A DNA stretch of 64,000 bases from Acidobacteriota bacterium (GTDB taxonomy: Bacteria > Acidobacteriota > Terriglobia > Terriglobales > Acidobacteriaceae). The first letter of the stretch is position 1; each line of letters starts with the position of its first letter. The notes beneath the pieces were generated by a model that was not told the DNA's origin, searched no databases, and worked only from the letters and a program-made list of their open reading frames with translations. Location of the stretch: NCBI GenBank assembly GCA_021818105.1, contig JAKAFB010000001.1:1-64000 (forward strand), in the 5' to 3' direction. Both the position numbers and the translations under genes were made by a program. This document shows, piece after piece, positions 34,852 to 43,563 of the stretch.

Positions 34852-35421
34852 TCAGTGCGGCAATGCGTCCAGAGCGAGATTCAACTCAAGCACATTCACG
34901 CGCGGCTCTCCCAGCAATCCGTATTGGCGCCCTTGAATGTGCGCATCCACCAGCTTGCGCACCGTTTCCTGCGGTATGTGCCGCGCCGCGGCCACAGTGT
35001 GAACCTGGTAAAGTGCAGCCGCCGGAGAGATGTCCGGATCGATGCCTGATGCCGAACTCGTCACGAGGTCGATGGGAACCGGCTGGCCCGGATTTTGTGT
35101 TTGATATGCGGCGACGGCCGACTGGATGTGCTCAACAAGCAAAGCATTGGATGGTGCCAGGTTTGAGCCACCGGAGTTTGCCGCGTCATAACCATTGCCA
35201 GCGGCGGAGGGTCGCCCATGGAAATAGATGTCTGACGTGAATTTCTGGCCGATAATCCTAGAACCGATAATGACGCCATTGCGGCTCATGAGCTGACCAT
35301 TGGCTTTGTCGTGCATGGCGAAATGCGCAATGGCGGTGATGGTAAGCGGATAGATGATGCCGAAAATAACGGTAGTGATCAGCGTGAATCGGATGGCAAT
35401 GTGAAGATGTGTGCGCATCAT
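34852..35421 (-). CDS. kdpC: potassium-transporting ATPase subunit C
   Basis: 189 residues. A single N-terminal membrane anchor (IRFTLITTVIFGIIYPLTITAIA) is followed by a periplasmic domain with FHGRPSAAGNGYDAANSGGSN near 70 and the family motif SASGIDPDISPAAALYQ near 125. KdpC stabilises the KdpFABC complex and raises potassium affinity. It is the last gene of the operon, 10 bases after kdpB. Confidence 0.97.
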   Translation of the reverse strand: MMRTHLHIAIRFTLITTVIFGIIYPLTITAIAHFAMHDKANGQLMSRNGVIIGSRIIGQKFTSDIYFHGRPSAAGNGYDAANSGGSNLAPSNALLVEHIQSAVAAYQTQNPGQPVPIDLVTSSASGIDPDISPAAALYQVHTVAAARHIPQETVRKLVDAHIQGRQYGLLGEPRVNVLELNLALDALPH

Positions 35422-35431
35422 ATTCTCCTTT

Positions 35432-37462
35432 TCAGACCAGCCTGAGACTGTTCAGGATGAGGTCGATGAGCTTGATGCCAATGAACGGGGCTATGATTCC
35501 GCCAAGGCCATAGATGATGAGATTTCTCCTCAGGAGGGATTCGGCAGACATCGGTTCATACTTGACTCCCTTCAGTGCAAGCGGGATGAGAACAATGATG
35601 ATGAGTGCATTGAAAATTACAGCCGACAGGATCGCAGATTCGGGCGTACCCAGGTGCATGATGTTCAGCCTTTGAAACGCCGGAAAGACTCCGAGAAACA
35701 TGGCCGGAATAATCGCGAAGTATTTAGCCACATCGTTTGCAATGGAGAATGTCGTCAGCGCGCCGCGCGTCATCAGGAGCTGCTTGCCAATCTCCACAAT
35801 CTCAATCAGCTTGGTGGGGTTGGAGTCGAGATCGACCATGTTGCCGGCTTCTTTCGCCGCTTGTGTGCCACTATTCATAGCCACACCCACGTCTGCCTGC
35901 GCTAGAGCGGGAGCATCATTGGTCCCGTCTCCCGTCATGGCCACGAGCTTGCCTTTGGCCTGTTCGCGTTTAATGAGGTCCATCTTGTCTTTCGGCTTGG
36001 CTTCTGCCAGAAAGTCATCGACGCCGGCTTCTTGCGCAATCACTGCGGCGGTCAGAGGATTGTCGCCAGTGATCATGACGCTGCGGATCCCCATTGCGCG
36101 CAGGCGATCCAGCCGTTCTTTCAATCCACCCTTCACCACATCTTTCAGGTACACAACGCCCAGGGCATTCCCGTTTTCCGCTACAACCAGTGGAGTGCCG
36201 CCAAGCCGTGCGATTTCCTCCACACGATCCTCCACTGCGCGTGGCAGGCGAGATCCGGATGACTCCAGAAACCGACTAATTGCGTCGGCAGATCCCTTGC
36301 GAATCTTTGTGCCCGGCAGGTCTACACCAGACATGCGTGCTTGCGCGGTGAACGGCACAAACTCAGCATGAATACTCTCCAGGTCGCGGCTACGCAGATT
36401 GTATTTCTGCTTGGCAAGTACCACGATGGACCTGCCCTCTGGAGTTTCGTCCGCAATGGAGGCCAACTGCGCAACATCGGCCAGGCGCTCAGCAGACACG
36501 CCCGGCGCAGGGAAGAAATCAGTGGCTTGGCGATTGCCGAAAGTGATCGTGCCGGTTTTGTCCAGCAAAAGCGTGTTTACATCTCCGGCTGCTTCCACAG
36601 CACGGCCAGACATAGCCAGCACGTTGTATTGCACTAGCCGGTCCATGCCCGCGATGCCAATGGCAGAAAGAAGTCCGCCGATTGTTGTTGGGATAAGGCA
36701 GACCAGCAACGACACAAGAACAAAAATCGTCTGCGGTGCATGCGAGTAGATGGCGAACGGCTGCAAGGTGGCCACCGCGAGCAGAAAGATGATGGTAAGC
36801 CCGGAGAGCAGAATGCTAAGCGCAATCTCGTTGGGTGTCTTCTGGCGCTTGGCTCCCTCCACTAGCGCGATCATGTGATCGAGAAATGTCTCACCCGGAT
36901 TCGAGGTGATGCGTACCTTAATCCAGTCGGAGAGCATGCGAGTTCCACCTGTGACGGCTGAGCGGTCACCACCCGCCTCGCGAATGACAGGAGCTGACTC
37001 GCCCGTGATAGCGGACTCGTCAACGGAAGCCACACCCTCAATCACCTCACCATCACCGGGGATGAATTGGCCAGCTTCAACCCTGATGATGTCTCCAAGC
37101 CGAAGAAGTGAGCTTGAAACAGGCTCAAGAGTGCCGTGTGCATCGTAACGATAGGCAATGGTTTCGCCTTTCGCTTTGCGCAGCGTGTCCGCTTGTGCTT
37201 TTCCACGGCCTTCGGCAACGGCCTCAGCAAAATTTGCAAATAGTACGGTGAACCAAAGCCAGAGCGTGATCTGCAGGTTGAAAGCGATGGGGCTGTGACG
37301 GTATATGTCGATGACGAGCAGGGCAGTCGTAATTGTACTTCCCACCTCAACCACAAACATCACTGGGTTCTTCGCCATGATGCGCGGATGCAGCTTACGA
37401 AACGATTCCCAAATCGCGGGGAGGATGAGGTCGGGGCTCCAGAGACTCATTTGCTTTGCCAT
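35432..37462 (-). CDS. kdpB: potassium-transporting ATPase subunit B (P-type ATPase)
   Basis: 676 residues, the typical length. Visible P-type motifs are TGESAPV near 155 (actuator TGES loop; its Ser is the inhibitory phosphorylation site in E. coli), [12 protein letters not shown] near 300 with the phosphorylated Asp, and [24 protein letters not shown] near 510. The [15 protein letters not shown] region near 105 is also family-like. It hydrolyses ATP to drive K+ import through KdpA. It lies 12 bases after kdpA and 10 before kdpC. Confidence 0.98.
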   Translation of the reverse strand: MAKQMSLWSPDLILPAIWESFRKLHPRIMAKNPVMFVVEVGSTITTALLVIDIYRHSPIAFNLQITLWLWFTVLFANFAEAVAEGRGKAQADTLRKAKGETIAYRYDAHGTLEPVSSSLLRLGDIIRVEAGQFIPGDGEVIEGVASVDESAITGESAPVIREAGGDRSAVTGGTRMLSDWIKVRITSNPGETFLDHMIALVEGAKRQKTPNEIALSILLSGLTIIFLLAVATLQPFAIYSHAPQTIFVLVSLLVCLIPTTIGGLLSAIGIAGMDRLVQYNVLAMSGRAVEAAGDVNTLLLDKTGTITFGNRQATDFFPAPGVSAERLADVAQLASIADETPEGRSIVVLAKQKYNLRSRDLESIHAEFVPFTAQARMSGVDLPGTKIRKGSADAISRFLESSGSRLPRAVEDRVEEIARLGGTPLVVAENGNALGVVYLKDVVKGGLKERLDRLRAMGIRSVMITGDNPLTAAVIAQEAGVDDFLAEAKPKDKMDLIKREQAKGKLVAMTGDGTNDAPALAQADVGVAMNSGTQAAKEAGNMVDLDSNPTKLIEIVEIGKQLLMTRGALTTFSIANDVAKYFAIIPAMFLGVFPAFQRLNIMHLGTPESAILSAVIFNALIIIVLIPLALKGVKYEPMSAESLLRRNLIIYGLGGIIAPFIGIKLIDLILNSLRLV

Positions 37463-37474
37463 GATGCTGACTCC

Positions 37475-39190
37475 TTACGAGAACAACGTGCCATGCTGCA
37501 GCAAGAGCTGTTCGAGCACAGGTCCCAAGCTGAGTGCGGGAAAAAACGTGAGCGCACCAACGATGAGAATGACGCCGGTGAGGAGAATCGTGAAGAGTGT
37601 GGAATGCACGGGAAATGAGCCAGGAGAAATGGGGGCGCTTTTCTTTTGAGCGAAGTTTCCAGCGAGAGCAAGGGTTGGAACAATCATTAGAAATCGGCCA
37701 CAAAGCATTGCGAAGCCGAGAGAGATGTTGTACCAATGTGTATTTGCATTCAGACCAGCAAAAGCGGAACCATTGTTGCCAGCTGCGGATGAGAATGCGT
37801 AGAGCACCTCGCTTAACCCGTGTGGGCCGTGGTTGGTCAGGCTGCTGAGACCCATCTGCGGTGCAACCGCTGAGACGGCGCTGAAGGTAAGAATGAGGAC
37901 GGGAAAGATGAGGACGTATAGCATCGCCATCTTCACATCAAACGCATCAATCTTCTTGCCGAGATACTCCGGCGTGCGTCCAACCATCAAGCCCGCAATG
38001 AAGACCGCCAGGACCACATAGACGAGCATGCCGTAGAGGCCGGATCCGACCCCGCCAAATACAATCTCGCCCAGCATGATGTTGGCCAGGGGAATGAGGC
38101 CTCCCATTGGCGTGAAGGAGTCATGCCATGAATTAACCGCGCCGCAACTGGCATCGGTTGTAAGCGTGGCAAAGAGGGCTGACTCTGATACGCCGAAGCG
38201 TGCTTCCTTGCCTTCCATGTTGCCGCCGGACTGCAAAATGCTGGCTCGTTGATCGACGCCGCGGAGTAGTGGATGAGGCTGGCTCTCCGCCCAATATGTA
38301 ACCACGAAACCCGCGACAAACAGGATGCTCATACAGGCGAAGACGGCCCAGCCGTGACCGCGCGACCCAGTCATGCGCCCCAGAGTCACGGTGAGTCCTC
38401 CCGCGATGAGGAAGATGGAAAGCATCTCCAGAAAGTTTGTAAGGGGTGTCGGATTCTCGAAAGGATGTGAGCTGTTGGCGTTAAAGAAGCCGCCGCCGTT
38501 GGTGCCAAGCATTTTGATGGCTTCTTGTGAAGCCACCGGGCCTTGCGCGATGATCTGTGTACCGTGGTCCAGCGTCTGCGTTGTTACGTAAGAATGCAAA
38601 TTTTGAACCACGCCTTGGCTCACAAGAATAAGGGAAAACACGATGCAGATTGGCAGCAATAGATAAAGACAAGTGCGTGTGATATCCACCCAGAAGTTGC
38701 CAATGAGCCTGGTCTCGTGCCGAGCTATGCCACGTACCAGGGCTATGGCGACTGCAATGCCTACGGCCGCGCTGAAGTAGTTGTGATACGCGAGCGCAGC
38801 CATCTGCGTGAAATAACTCATGGTGCTTTCGGGCGTGTAGGCTTGCCAGTTTGTGTTCGTCGTAAAGGAAACAGCAGTGTTCCATGCGAGGTCAGGTGCC
38901 ACGGCTCCTAGGTGCTGTGGGTTCCAGGGAAGGAATTGCTGTGTGCGCTCGATCAGGTAAGTGAGAATCAGAGAAACAACGCTGAACATCAGCATTGCTA
39001 CGGTGTACTCACGCCACTCCATTTCCTGCGTGCTGTGAACTCCGCAGATGCGATAAAGCATGCTCTCGAAGGGGCGCAGAAAATCAACCTTGCCGTTGAA
39101 AATGTTCATCATGTAAACGCCGATGGGCCGAATGCACACAAGAAGCACAACAAAATAAACCAGGAATTGCAGCCATCCGTTCAAAGTCAT
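37475..39190 (-). CDS. kdpA: potassium-transporting ATPase subunit A
   Basis: 571 residues, multi-spanning. The four selectivity-filter-like loops are recognisable: SFTTNTNWQAYTPEST near 108, GTNGGGFFNANSSHPFENP near 228-246, TDASCGAVNSWHDSFTP near 345, and SAAGNNGSAFAGLNAN near 460. It is the K+-binding and translocating subunit of KdpFABC at the inner membrane. The start ATG lies three bases after the kdpF stop. Confidence 0.98.
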   Translation of the reverse strand: MTLNGWLQFLVYFVVLLVCIRPIGVYMMNIFNGKVDFLRPFESMLYRICGVHSTQEMEWREYTVAMLMFSVVSLILTYLIERTQQFLPWNPQHLGAVAPDLAWNTAVSFTTNTNWQAYTPESTMSYFTQMAALAYHNYFSAAVGIAVAIALVRGIARHETRLIGNFWVDITRTCLYLLLPICIVFSLILVSQGVVQNLHSYVTTQTLDHGTQIIAQGPVASQEAIKMLGTNGGGFFNANSSHPFENPTPLTNFLEMLSIFLIAGGLTVTLGRMTGSRGHGWAVFACMSILFVAGFVVTYWAESQPHPLLRGVDQRASILQSGGNMEGKEARFGVSESALFATLTTDASCGAVNSWHDSFTPMGGLIPLANIMLGEIVFGGVGSGLYGMLVYVVLAVFIAGLMVGRTPEYLGKKIDAFDVKMAMLYVLIFPVLILTFSAVSAVAPQMGLSSLTNHGPHGLSEVLYAFSSAAGNNGSAFAGLNANTHWYNISLGFAMLCGRFLMIVPTLALAGNFAQKKSAPISPGSFPVHSTLFTILLTGVILIVGALTFFPALSLGPVLEQLLLQHGTLFS

Positions 39191-39193
39191 GGT

Positions 39194-39283
39194 TCAGAAT
39201 TTCTCCGGATAAAGCAGCGCGAAGATCAGGTAGATCATCAAGATGACCGTGAAAAGCAACACAACCAAAGAGACTGGACTCAT
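39194..39283 (-). CDS. kdpF: KdpF, small membrane subunit of the Kdp ATPase
   Basis: 29 residues, below the track cut-off. MSPVSLVVLLFTVILMIY continues to LLYPEKF, one membrane helix with the YPEKF ending that marks KdpF. It stabilises the KdpFABC complex. The start follows AGGTGATCGCA, whose AGGTGA belongs to the end of the preceding peptide gene, and kdpA begins three bases after its stop. Confidence 0.95.
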   Translation of the reverse strand: MSPVSLVVLLFTVILMIYLIFALLYPEKF

Positions 39284-39288
39284 TGCGA

Positions 39289-39375
39289 TCACCTCAGACG
39301 CTCACATGCGTTCACATACAGGAGCGCGAGAACAAAAAAAGCTACTGTGAATGCGAGCATCATCACATCCCACAT
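39289..39375 (-). CDS. 28-aa membrane peptide ahead of kdpF
   Basis: MWDVMMLAFTVAFFVLALLY followed by VNACERLR: one membrane helix and a short tail ending Y-x-x-x-C-E-R-L. It has an excellent ribosome-binding site (GGGGAGGG) and a stop five bases before kdpF, whose own ribosome-binding site overlaps its end. From memory, peptides with a similar Y-x-x-x-C-D/E-R-L ending precede kdpF in other bacteria but are usually left unannotated. It is probably a further small subunit or regulator of the Kdp pump (inference). Confidence 0.75.
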   Translation of the reverse strand: MWDVMMLAFTVAFFVLALLYVNACERLR

Positions 39376-39434
39376 TGCATGCCCTCCCCAAAGTTTGCCT
39401 ATCTGTATTCTGGTGGGGCGGGACTAAGCCCGGA

Positions 39435-39461
39435 GTAAGAGATTTGTAAGGAAGTCGTAAA
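39435..39461 (-). promoter_or_regulatory. three GTAAG repeats at 11-bp spacing, likely KdpE site
   Basis: GTAAG at 39435, GTAAG at 39446 and GTAAA at 39457 recur exactly every 11 bases in the gap between kdpE and the kdp structural genes. Direct repeats at one-helical-turn spacing are the usual binding architecture of OmpR/PhoB-family regulators, to which KdpE belongs. The likely role is activation of the peptide-kdpFABC operon under potassium shortage (inference). Confidence 0.55.
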
Positions 39462-39494
39462 GAGTGGAGGCTATGATGAAGGTCTTAACGATCG

Positions 39495-40184
39495 CTATTC
39501 CGGCAATCCGTCGGGAACAAACCGGTAGCCGATCCAGGGCTCTGTCTGGATATACTCTTTTCCCGATGCGCCCTGCAGCTTCTTGCGGAGCTGCCCGATG
39601 AACACGCGCAGATACTCCGACTGATGCGCAGACTGTGCACCCCACACAGCCGTCAGCAGGACGCGATGCGTTAGTACCTTGCCCGCATTCCGCGCAAAAA
39701 AGAGCAGCAGGTCGAATTCGCGCGGGGTCAGGTGGACTGGTAGGCCGGAGAGCGTTACCGTATGGGCTGCGGGATCTATGCGGAAGTCACCTGCGTCAAC
39801 CGCCTGATCCATCACACGTTCCGGAGCGCGCCTCAGATGCGCGCGGACGCGGGCAAGCAGTTCCTGCGTGCTGAAGGGCTTGGTAACATAATCGTCCGCA
39901 CCAGCGTCCAGCGCCTCCACTTTTGTGCGCTCCTGATCGCGTACAGAGAGCACGATAATCGGTGTGTGCGCGGACCTGCGGATCGCGCGGCAGATGTCTA
40001 TGCCGCTGACCTCGGGCATTGCCAGGTCCGTGATGACCAAGTCCGGTGTCCACTCCGCAAAAAGGCGCAGCGCTTCCTCCGGATCGTTTGCCGTCCGCAC
40101 GTCATACCGTTGCGCAGCAAGAGCCGCACGCAACACACGGGTAATTTGTGGCTCATCATCGATAATCAGAATGCGTTCTGACAT
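39495..40184 (-). CDS. kdpE: KdpE-type response regulator
   Basis: 229 residues. The receiver domain has ILIIDDEPQITRVLRAAL at the start, phospho-acceptor Asp in DLVITDLAMP near 52, and DDYVTKPFSTQELLAR near 98. An OmpR/PhoB-type winged helix follows, with HLTPREFDLLLFFARNAGKV near 150 and EYLRVFIGQLRKKLQ near 195. It matches KdpE closely. It is transcribed toward the kdp genes and is divergent from the sensor kinase, their start codons being only 27 bases apart. Confidence 0.93.
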   Translation of the reverse strand: MSERILIIDDEPQITRVLRAALAAQRYDVRTANDPEEALRLFAEWTPDLVITDLAMPEVSGIDICRAIRRSAHTPIIVLSVRDQERTKVEALDAGADDYVTKPFSTQELLARVRAHLRRAPERVMDQAVDAGDFRIDPAAHTVTLSGLPVHLTPREFDLLLFFARNAGKVLTHRVLLTAVWGAQSAHQSEYLRVFIGQLRKKLQGASGKEYIQTEPWIGYRFVPDGLPE

Positions 40185-40211
40185 ACGTCCAAAGGAGTAT
40201 TATCCCCTGTC

Positions 40212-41669
40212 ATGGTGCAGGATACAGGAATTCAGCGAACAATAGCTCGTTGCGCTGTGCTCACCGCTATCGCCGGCCTGCTTGTCATGGCGTTCTCGCG
40301 CGTTCCGTTGGCGAATAGGACGACCATCGCCCTCTCATTTCTGGTGCTGATTCTCTTTGTGGCGTACCGATGGCGGCTGGCAGTTTCGCTCTATCTCTCC
40401 ATTCTTTGCACAGTACTTTATAACGTATTCTTTCTGCCGCCCATCGGAAGACTGACAATTTCTGATCCGCAGAATTGGGTCGCGCTTGCCAGCTTCCTGC
40501 TCGCAAGTGTGCTGGTCAGCCACTTGTCTGAGCGCGAACGCCGCCAGGCAGAGACATCTGAAGCGAGACGGCACGATGTGGAACTGCTGTATCGCTTGAG
40601 TCAAAGGCTGCTGGTACAGGACGAGGTAAAGGAGCTTGCGCGCAGTACTCCCTCTATTCTCGCAGCGGTCTTTGGCTTTCGGGCTGTGGCACTGTATGCA
40701 GCTGCTGCAGATGTGGTGTTCTACTCGGACCCAGACAAGATACTGGTGGCCTCCGCTGATCTGAAGGGAGCGGAGCTCAATGCCGAGGAACTTGTGACGG
40801 ACCACGACGGCATGAAGATCATCCAATTGCGCATTGGTATGCAGCATGCGCTCGGACGGCTTGCAGTCACCGATTCCGGACTGACCACGTCAATGTATGA
40901 GGCGATTGGGAGTCTCGTCTCTGTTGCACTGGAGCGGGCCGCCGCGCTGGAAAGGACAAGCCGCGTAGAGGCTGCGCGCGAAAGTGAGAGGCTGCGCAGC
41001 GCGCTGGTTGACTCGGTCACGCATGATCTTCGCACGCCCCTGACGGCCATTCGCGCTGCGGCTACTACCTTGCAGGGCCAGCCCGATATGCCTGAGTTGG
41101 AGCGGAATGACCTGATTGCAGTGGTTGAGGAAGAGAGCAAGCGACTTGATCACCTGATTGGTCAGGCAATTGAGATGGCTAAATTGGACTCCCAATCTTT
41201 GCGCCTGGAAATTCAGCCACAAGATGTCCGCGAATTGATAGAGCTGACCGTCGAGCACATGCAATCCACACTGCAACAGCATCCAATCCAGATCGAGGTG
41301 CCGGCTAAGCTCCCAGCTGTGCGCATGGACCGCTCACTTATGCAGCGGGTGCTACAGCATCTCCTGGAGAATGCGGCCGTTTATTCGCCTCCGAAGGAAC
41401 CAATCACTATAGCAGCGCGCATTGAGGAGAATCGCTTGCTCATTGCTATCAGTGACCGCGGACCGGGGATTGATGCAGATGAGTTGCCTTTCATCTTTGA
41501 CAAATATTATCGAGGCAAGCGCCAGAAAGGCAGCGTGAGAGGTACGGGCATGGGACTAGCCATTGTCCGTGCAATTCTGAGAACCCACCAAGGCGATATC
41601 AGTGTGGTCAGTAGCCCGGAATGTGGCACCTGCTTCACTTTCTGGATCCCGTTCAACGACTTGCCATAG
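40212..41669 (+). CDS. kdpD: short KdpD-like sensor histidine kinase
   Basis: 485 residues against about 900 in E. coli KdpD. The N-terminal KdpD/Usp cytoplasmic part is missing. It starts directly with the four-helix DUF4118 sensor region (about 10-105; LYNVFFLPPIGRLTISDP matches KdpD), then a GAF-like domain. The kinase core follows: SVTHDLRTPLTAI near 272 (phospho-His), LLENAAVYSP near 385, DRGPGID near 418 and GTGMGLAIV near 447. It should phosphorylate KdpE. GGAG lies 14 bases before the ATG, so the start is uncertain. Confidence 0.85.
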   Translation: MVQDTGIQRTIARCAVLTAIAGLLVMAFSRVPLANRTTIALSFLVLILFVAYRWRLAVSLYLSILCTVLYNVFFLPPIGRLTISDPQNWVALASFLLASVLVSHLSERERRQAETSEARRHDVELLYRLSQRLLVQDEVKELARSTPSILAAVFGFRAVALYAAAADVVFYSDPDKILVASADLKGAELNAEELVTDHDGMKIIQLRIGMQHALGRLAVTDSGLTTSMYEAIGSLVSVALERAAALERTSRVEAARESERLRSALVDSVTHDLRTPLTAIRAAATTLQGQPDMPELERNDLIAVVEEESKRLDHLIGQAIEMAKLDSQSLRLEIQPQDVRELIELTVEHMQSTLQQHPIQIEVPAKLPAVRMDRSLMQRVLQHLLENAAVYSPPKEPITIAARIEENRLLIAISDRGPGIDADELPFIFDKYYRGKRQKGSVRGTGMGLAIVRAILRTHQGDISVVSSPECGTCFTFWIPFNDLP

Positions 41670-41686
41670 CCAGTGATCAAGAATGC

Positions 41687-41935
41687 TGAAATCGTATACG
41701 CCCTCTGTCGGTTCTATCTGCTCCCATGCCACCGGCATCGGTATAGTGTTCAGGTGCACGCGTGCCATCGCTGGAAGGATTGTGTCGGCTTGCGCTGCAG
41801 TCCCAGCAGAGGAATTCCCGAGTTCGCCGCCGAGGATCACAACGGGCTTGCCGTGTACCAGGAGTTGCCCCGTACTTGCGTCCACACGAATCGGCGATGG
41901 ACGATCCCACGGACAGCGCAGGGATGCCGGTCACT
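41687..41935 (-). pseudogene. 5' fragment of a beta-galactosidase-like glycoside hydrolase
   Basis: About 80 codons read PIRVDASTGQLLVHGKPVVI, then a GGELGNSSAGTAAQAD segment, then LNTIPMPVAWEQIEPTEGVYDFSILDHW. This is the N-terminal substrate-barrel start of GH35/GH42-like beta-galactosidases (DUF5597 group). The match stops at DHW and the frame continues into the antisense of kdpD. More than 80% of the gene is gone. It lies directly beside the CE15 gene in the same direction, so a former polysaccharide-degradation cluster has been truncated here. Confidence 0.7.
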
Positions 41936-41944
41936 CCATGATGA

Positions 41945-43486
41945 CTAATGCTGAGGTGGAGTATGTCCGATGAATTTGTCGGCCCACTCGATGAAGTACT
42001 TCATGTTCGGGGCATCTGTATGGCCGCCGTCATGCTGCCGCCACGCAAGCTGTCCGTCCAGCAGTCCGTGATTCACAGGAGGCATCTTTGCCGTACGATA
42101 GTCTCCTTCCACGTCCAGGCCTTTTGCGCCAAGCAGCTTGAAGACGCGGCTCGCATCGACTGTCGCCATAAAGCTGCCTTCGTGGTCGAGCCATTTGGCG
42201 TCGCCCTTTGCAGGAATACCATAGCTGATAAAAGTGAGCCGCGGGGCGCACAGCGCTATCAGCTCGTTCGAGTCAACGGGGATGTCGCCGGGATTCATGC
42301 TTCCAAACCATGCCTCTGCGGCGCCGTACTTCATGAAGTTGCCGGCCATCCAGTAGTACTCGTCTCCGGTGAGGCTCTCCACCGCCTCCCCAAAATTTCG
42401 CCGCAGCAGGGTTGCTCCGCCCTTGCCGGAAGATCCCACCAGCACCATGGCAAAGCGCTGGTCGTAGGCCATAGTCACCAGCGCAGCCTTCCCGTAGCGC
42501 GACACGCCTTCAATGCCCACATGCTTTGCATCCACCGCAGCGTCGGTTTCAAGGTAATCAAGTCCGCGGCTTGCTCCCCATGCCCATGCCCGCAGAGCGC
42601 CCCAGTCTTCTGGTTTGCGTGGCTGGCCTCTGTTCACCAAACCGATGACGCCTCGCGTAATGCCTATGCCGTTGTCTGCTTGCACCGTCGTGGGATCAAT
42701 CAATACAAAGCCCCATCCCGCTGCGGCCAGTTGCCATGTATTCGGCAGGCCTCCATCTTCGTTCAGCCGCGGAAACTGAAACGGAGTGGCCTTCGCCGGC
42801 TGCCAGGCCGGATATTGCTCAAACACGCCCTTCAACGAAGGGTCCTGTTGCACCAGGAGCGCCTTCCAGGCCGTGTTGATTCTTGCAAATTCATCCGCCG
42901 AGGGTTCGTGCGGATTCGGAAATCCAGCCGGTCCGAACATCATCAGCACAGGCACCGGCCCCTTGGCGTGTGCCGGCGTCACGAGCGTCATATGAATCTT
43001 CACGCTGATGGCCGGGTAGGACGAGTTTGTAACATCGCCGAACAGATCTTTCGCAACAACTGGCGTGAAGCCGATCATCTCCTGGTCCACGGCCTTTACC
43101 GTCCACGTCACCTTCGGCACATCCTTCGGAACGCGCCCATACACGTACTTTGAAAACATCTGCAGCAGTTCAGGGCGACGCTGGTTCCACCACATGGCGG
43201 GCGTCGTCACCATCCTGCCGTCGTTCAGCATGAGCGGGTCAGTGATTTTGGGGTATGGATTAGCCTTGGATTCGTCATAGTTGGCGTGGTTGGGAGCATT
43301 CTCATCGCCGCTCGGCCCCGGGCGCAGGGCCTTGATGCCAAGCTGATCCATCATGTTCTTGTGATCCTGCTCGGCGGTGAAGTTCACCGGAGGCGGAAGT
43401 GCGGCATTCTGTGCATGTGCTTTTGGCATACACACCACGCCGGGCAGGCAAAGCAATACAACGGCCAAAGTGGATAAGTAACGCAT
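41945..43486 (-). CDS. secreted CE15-type glucuronoyl esterase
   Basis: 513 residues. A signal peptide (about 1-25, ending AHA) is followed by the alpha/beta-hydrolase fold of carbohydrate esterase family 15. VDAKHVGIEGVSRYGKAAL near 300-318 contains the family G-x-S-R-x-G-K nucleophile motif with catalytic Ser and the transition-state Arg. WRQHDGGHTDAPN near 490 supplies the catalytic His. CE15 enzymes cut the ester between lignin and 4-O-methyl-glucuronic acid of xylan. This suits a soil plant-matter degrader. It is divergent from the SGNH hydrolase across about 77 bp. Confidence 0.88.
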   Translation of the reverse strand: MRYLSTLAVVLLCLPGVVCMPKAHAQNAALPPPVNFTAEQDHKNMMDQLGIKALRPGPSGDENAPNHANYDESKANPYPKITDPLMLNDGRMVTTPAMWWNQRRPELLQMFSKYVYGRVPKDVPKVTWTVKAVDQEMIGFTPVVAKDLFGDVTNSSYPAISVKIHMTLVTPAHAKGPVPVLMMFGPAGFPNPHEPSADEFARINTAWKALLVQQDPSLKGVFEQYPAWQPAKATPFQFPRLNEDGGLPNTWQLAAAGWGFVLIDPTTVQADNGIGITRGVIGLVNRGQPRKPEDWGALRAWAWGASRGLDYLETDAAVDAKHVGIEGVSRYGKAALVTMAYDQRFAMVLVGSSGKGGATLLRRNFGEAVESLTGDEYYWMAGNFMKYGAAEAWFGSMNPGDIPVDSNELIALCAPRLTFISYGIPAKGDAKWLDHEGSFMATVDASRVFKLLGAKGLDVEGDYRTAKMPPVNHGLLDGQLAWRQHDGGHTDAPNMKYFIEWADKFIGHTPPQH

Positions 43487-43563
43487 CTGTACGCCTCCGG
43501 GTGATATGCTTGCCTGGCTCGTAAAAAGCGATTTACTTCGGCGTCCATGGTATACCTTCAGCT

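Noticed and set aside
41948-43153. 401-aa plus-strand ORF across the CE15 esterase
   Set aside because: Antisense to an enzyme with a signal peptide and catalytic motifs; composition is shadow-like.
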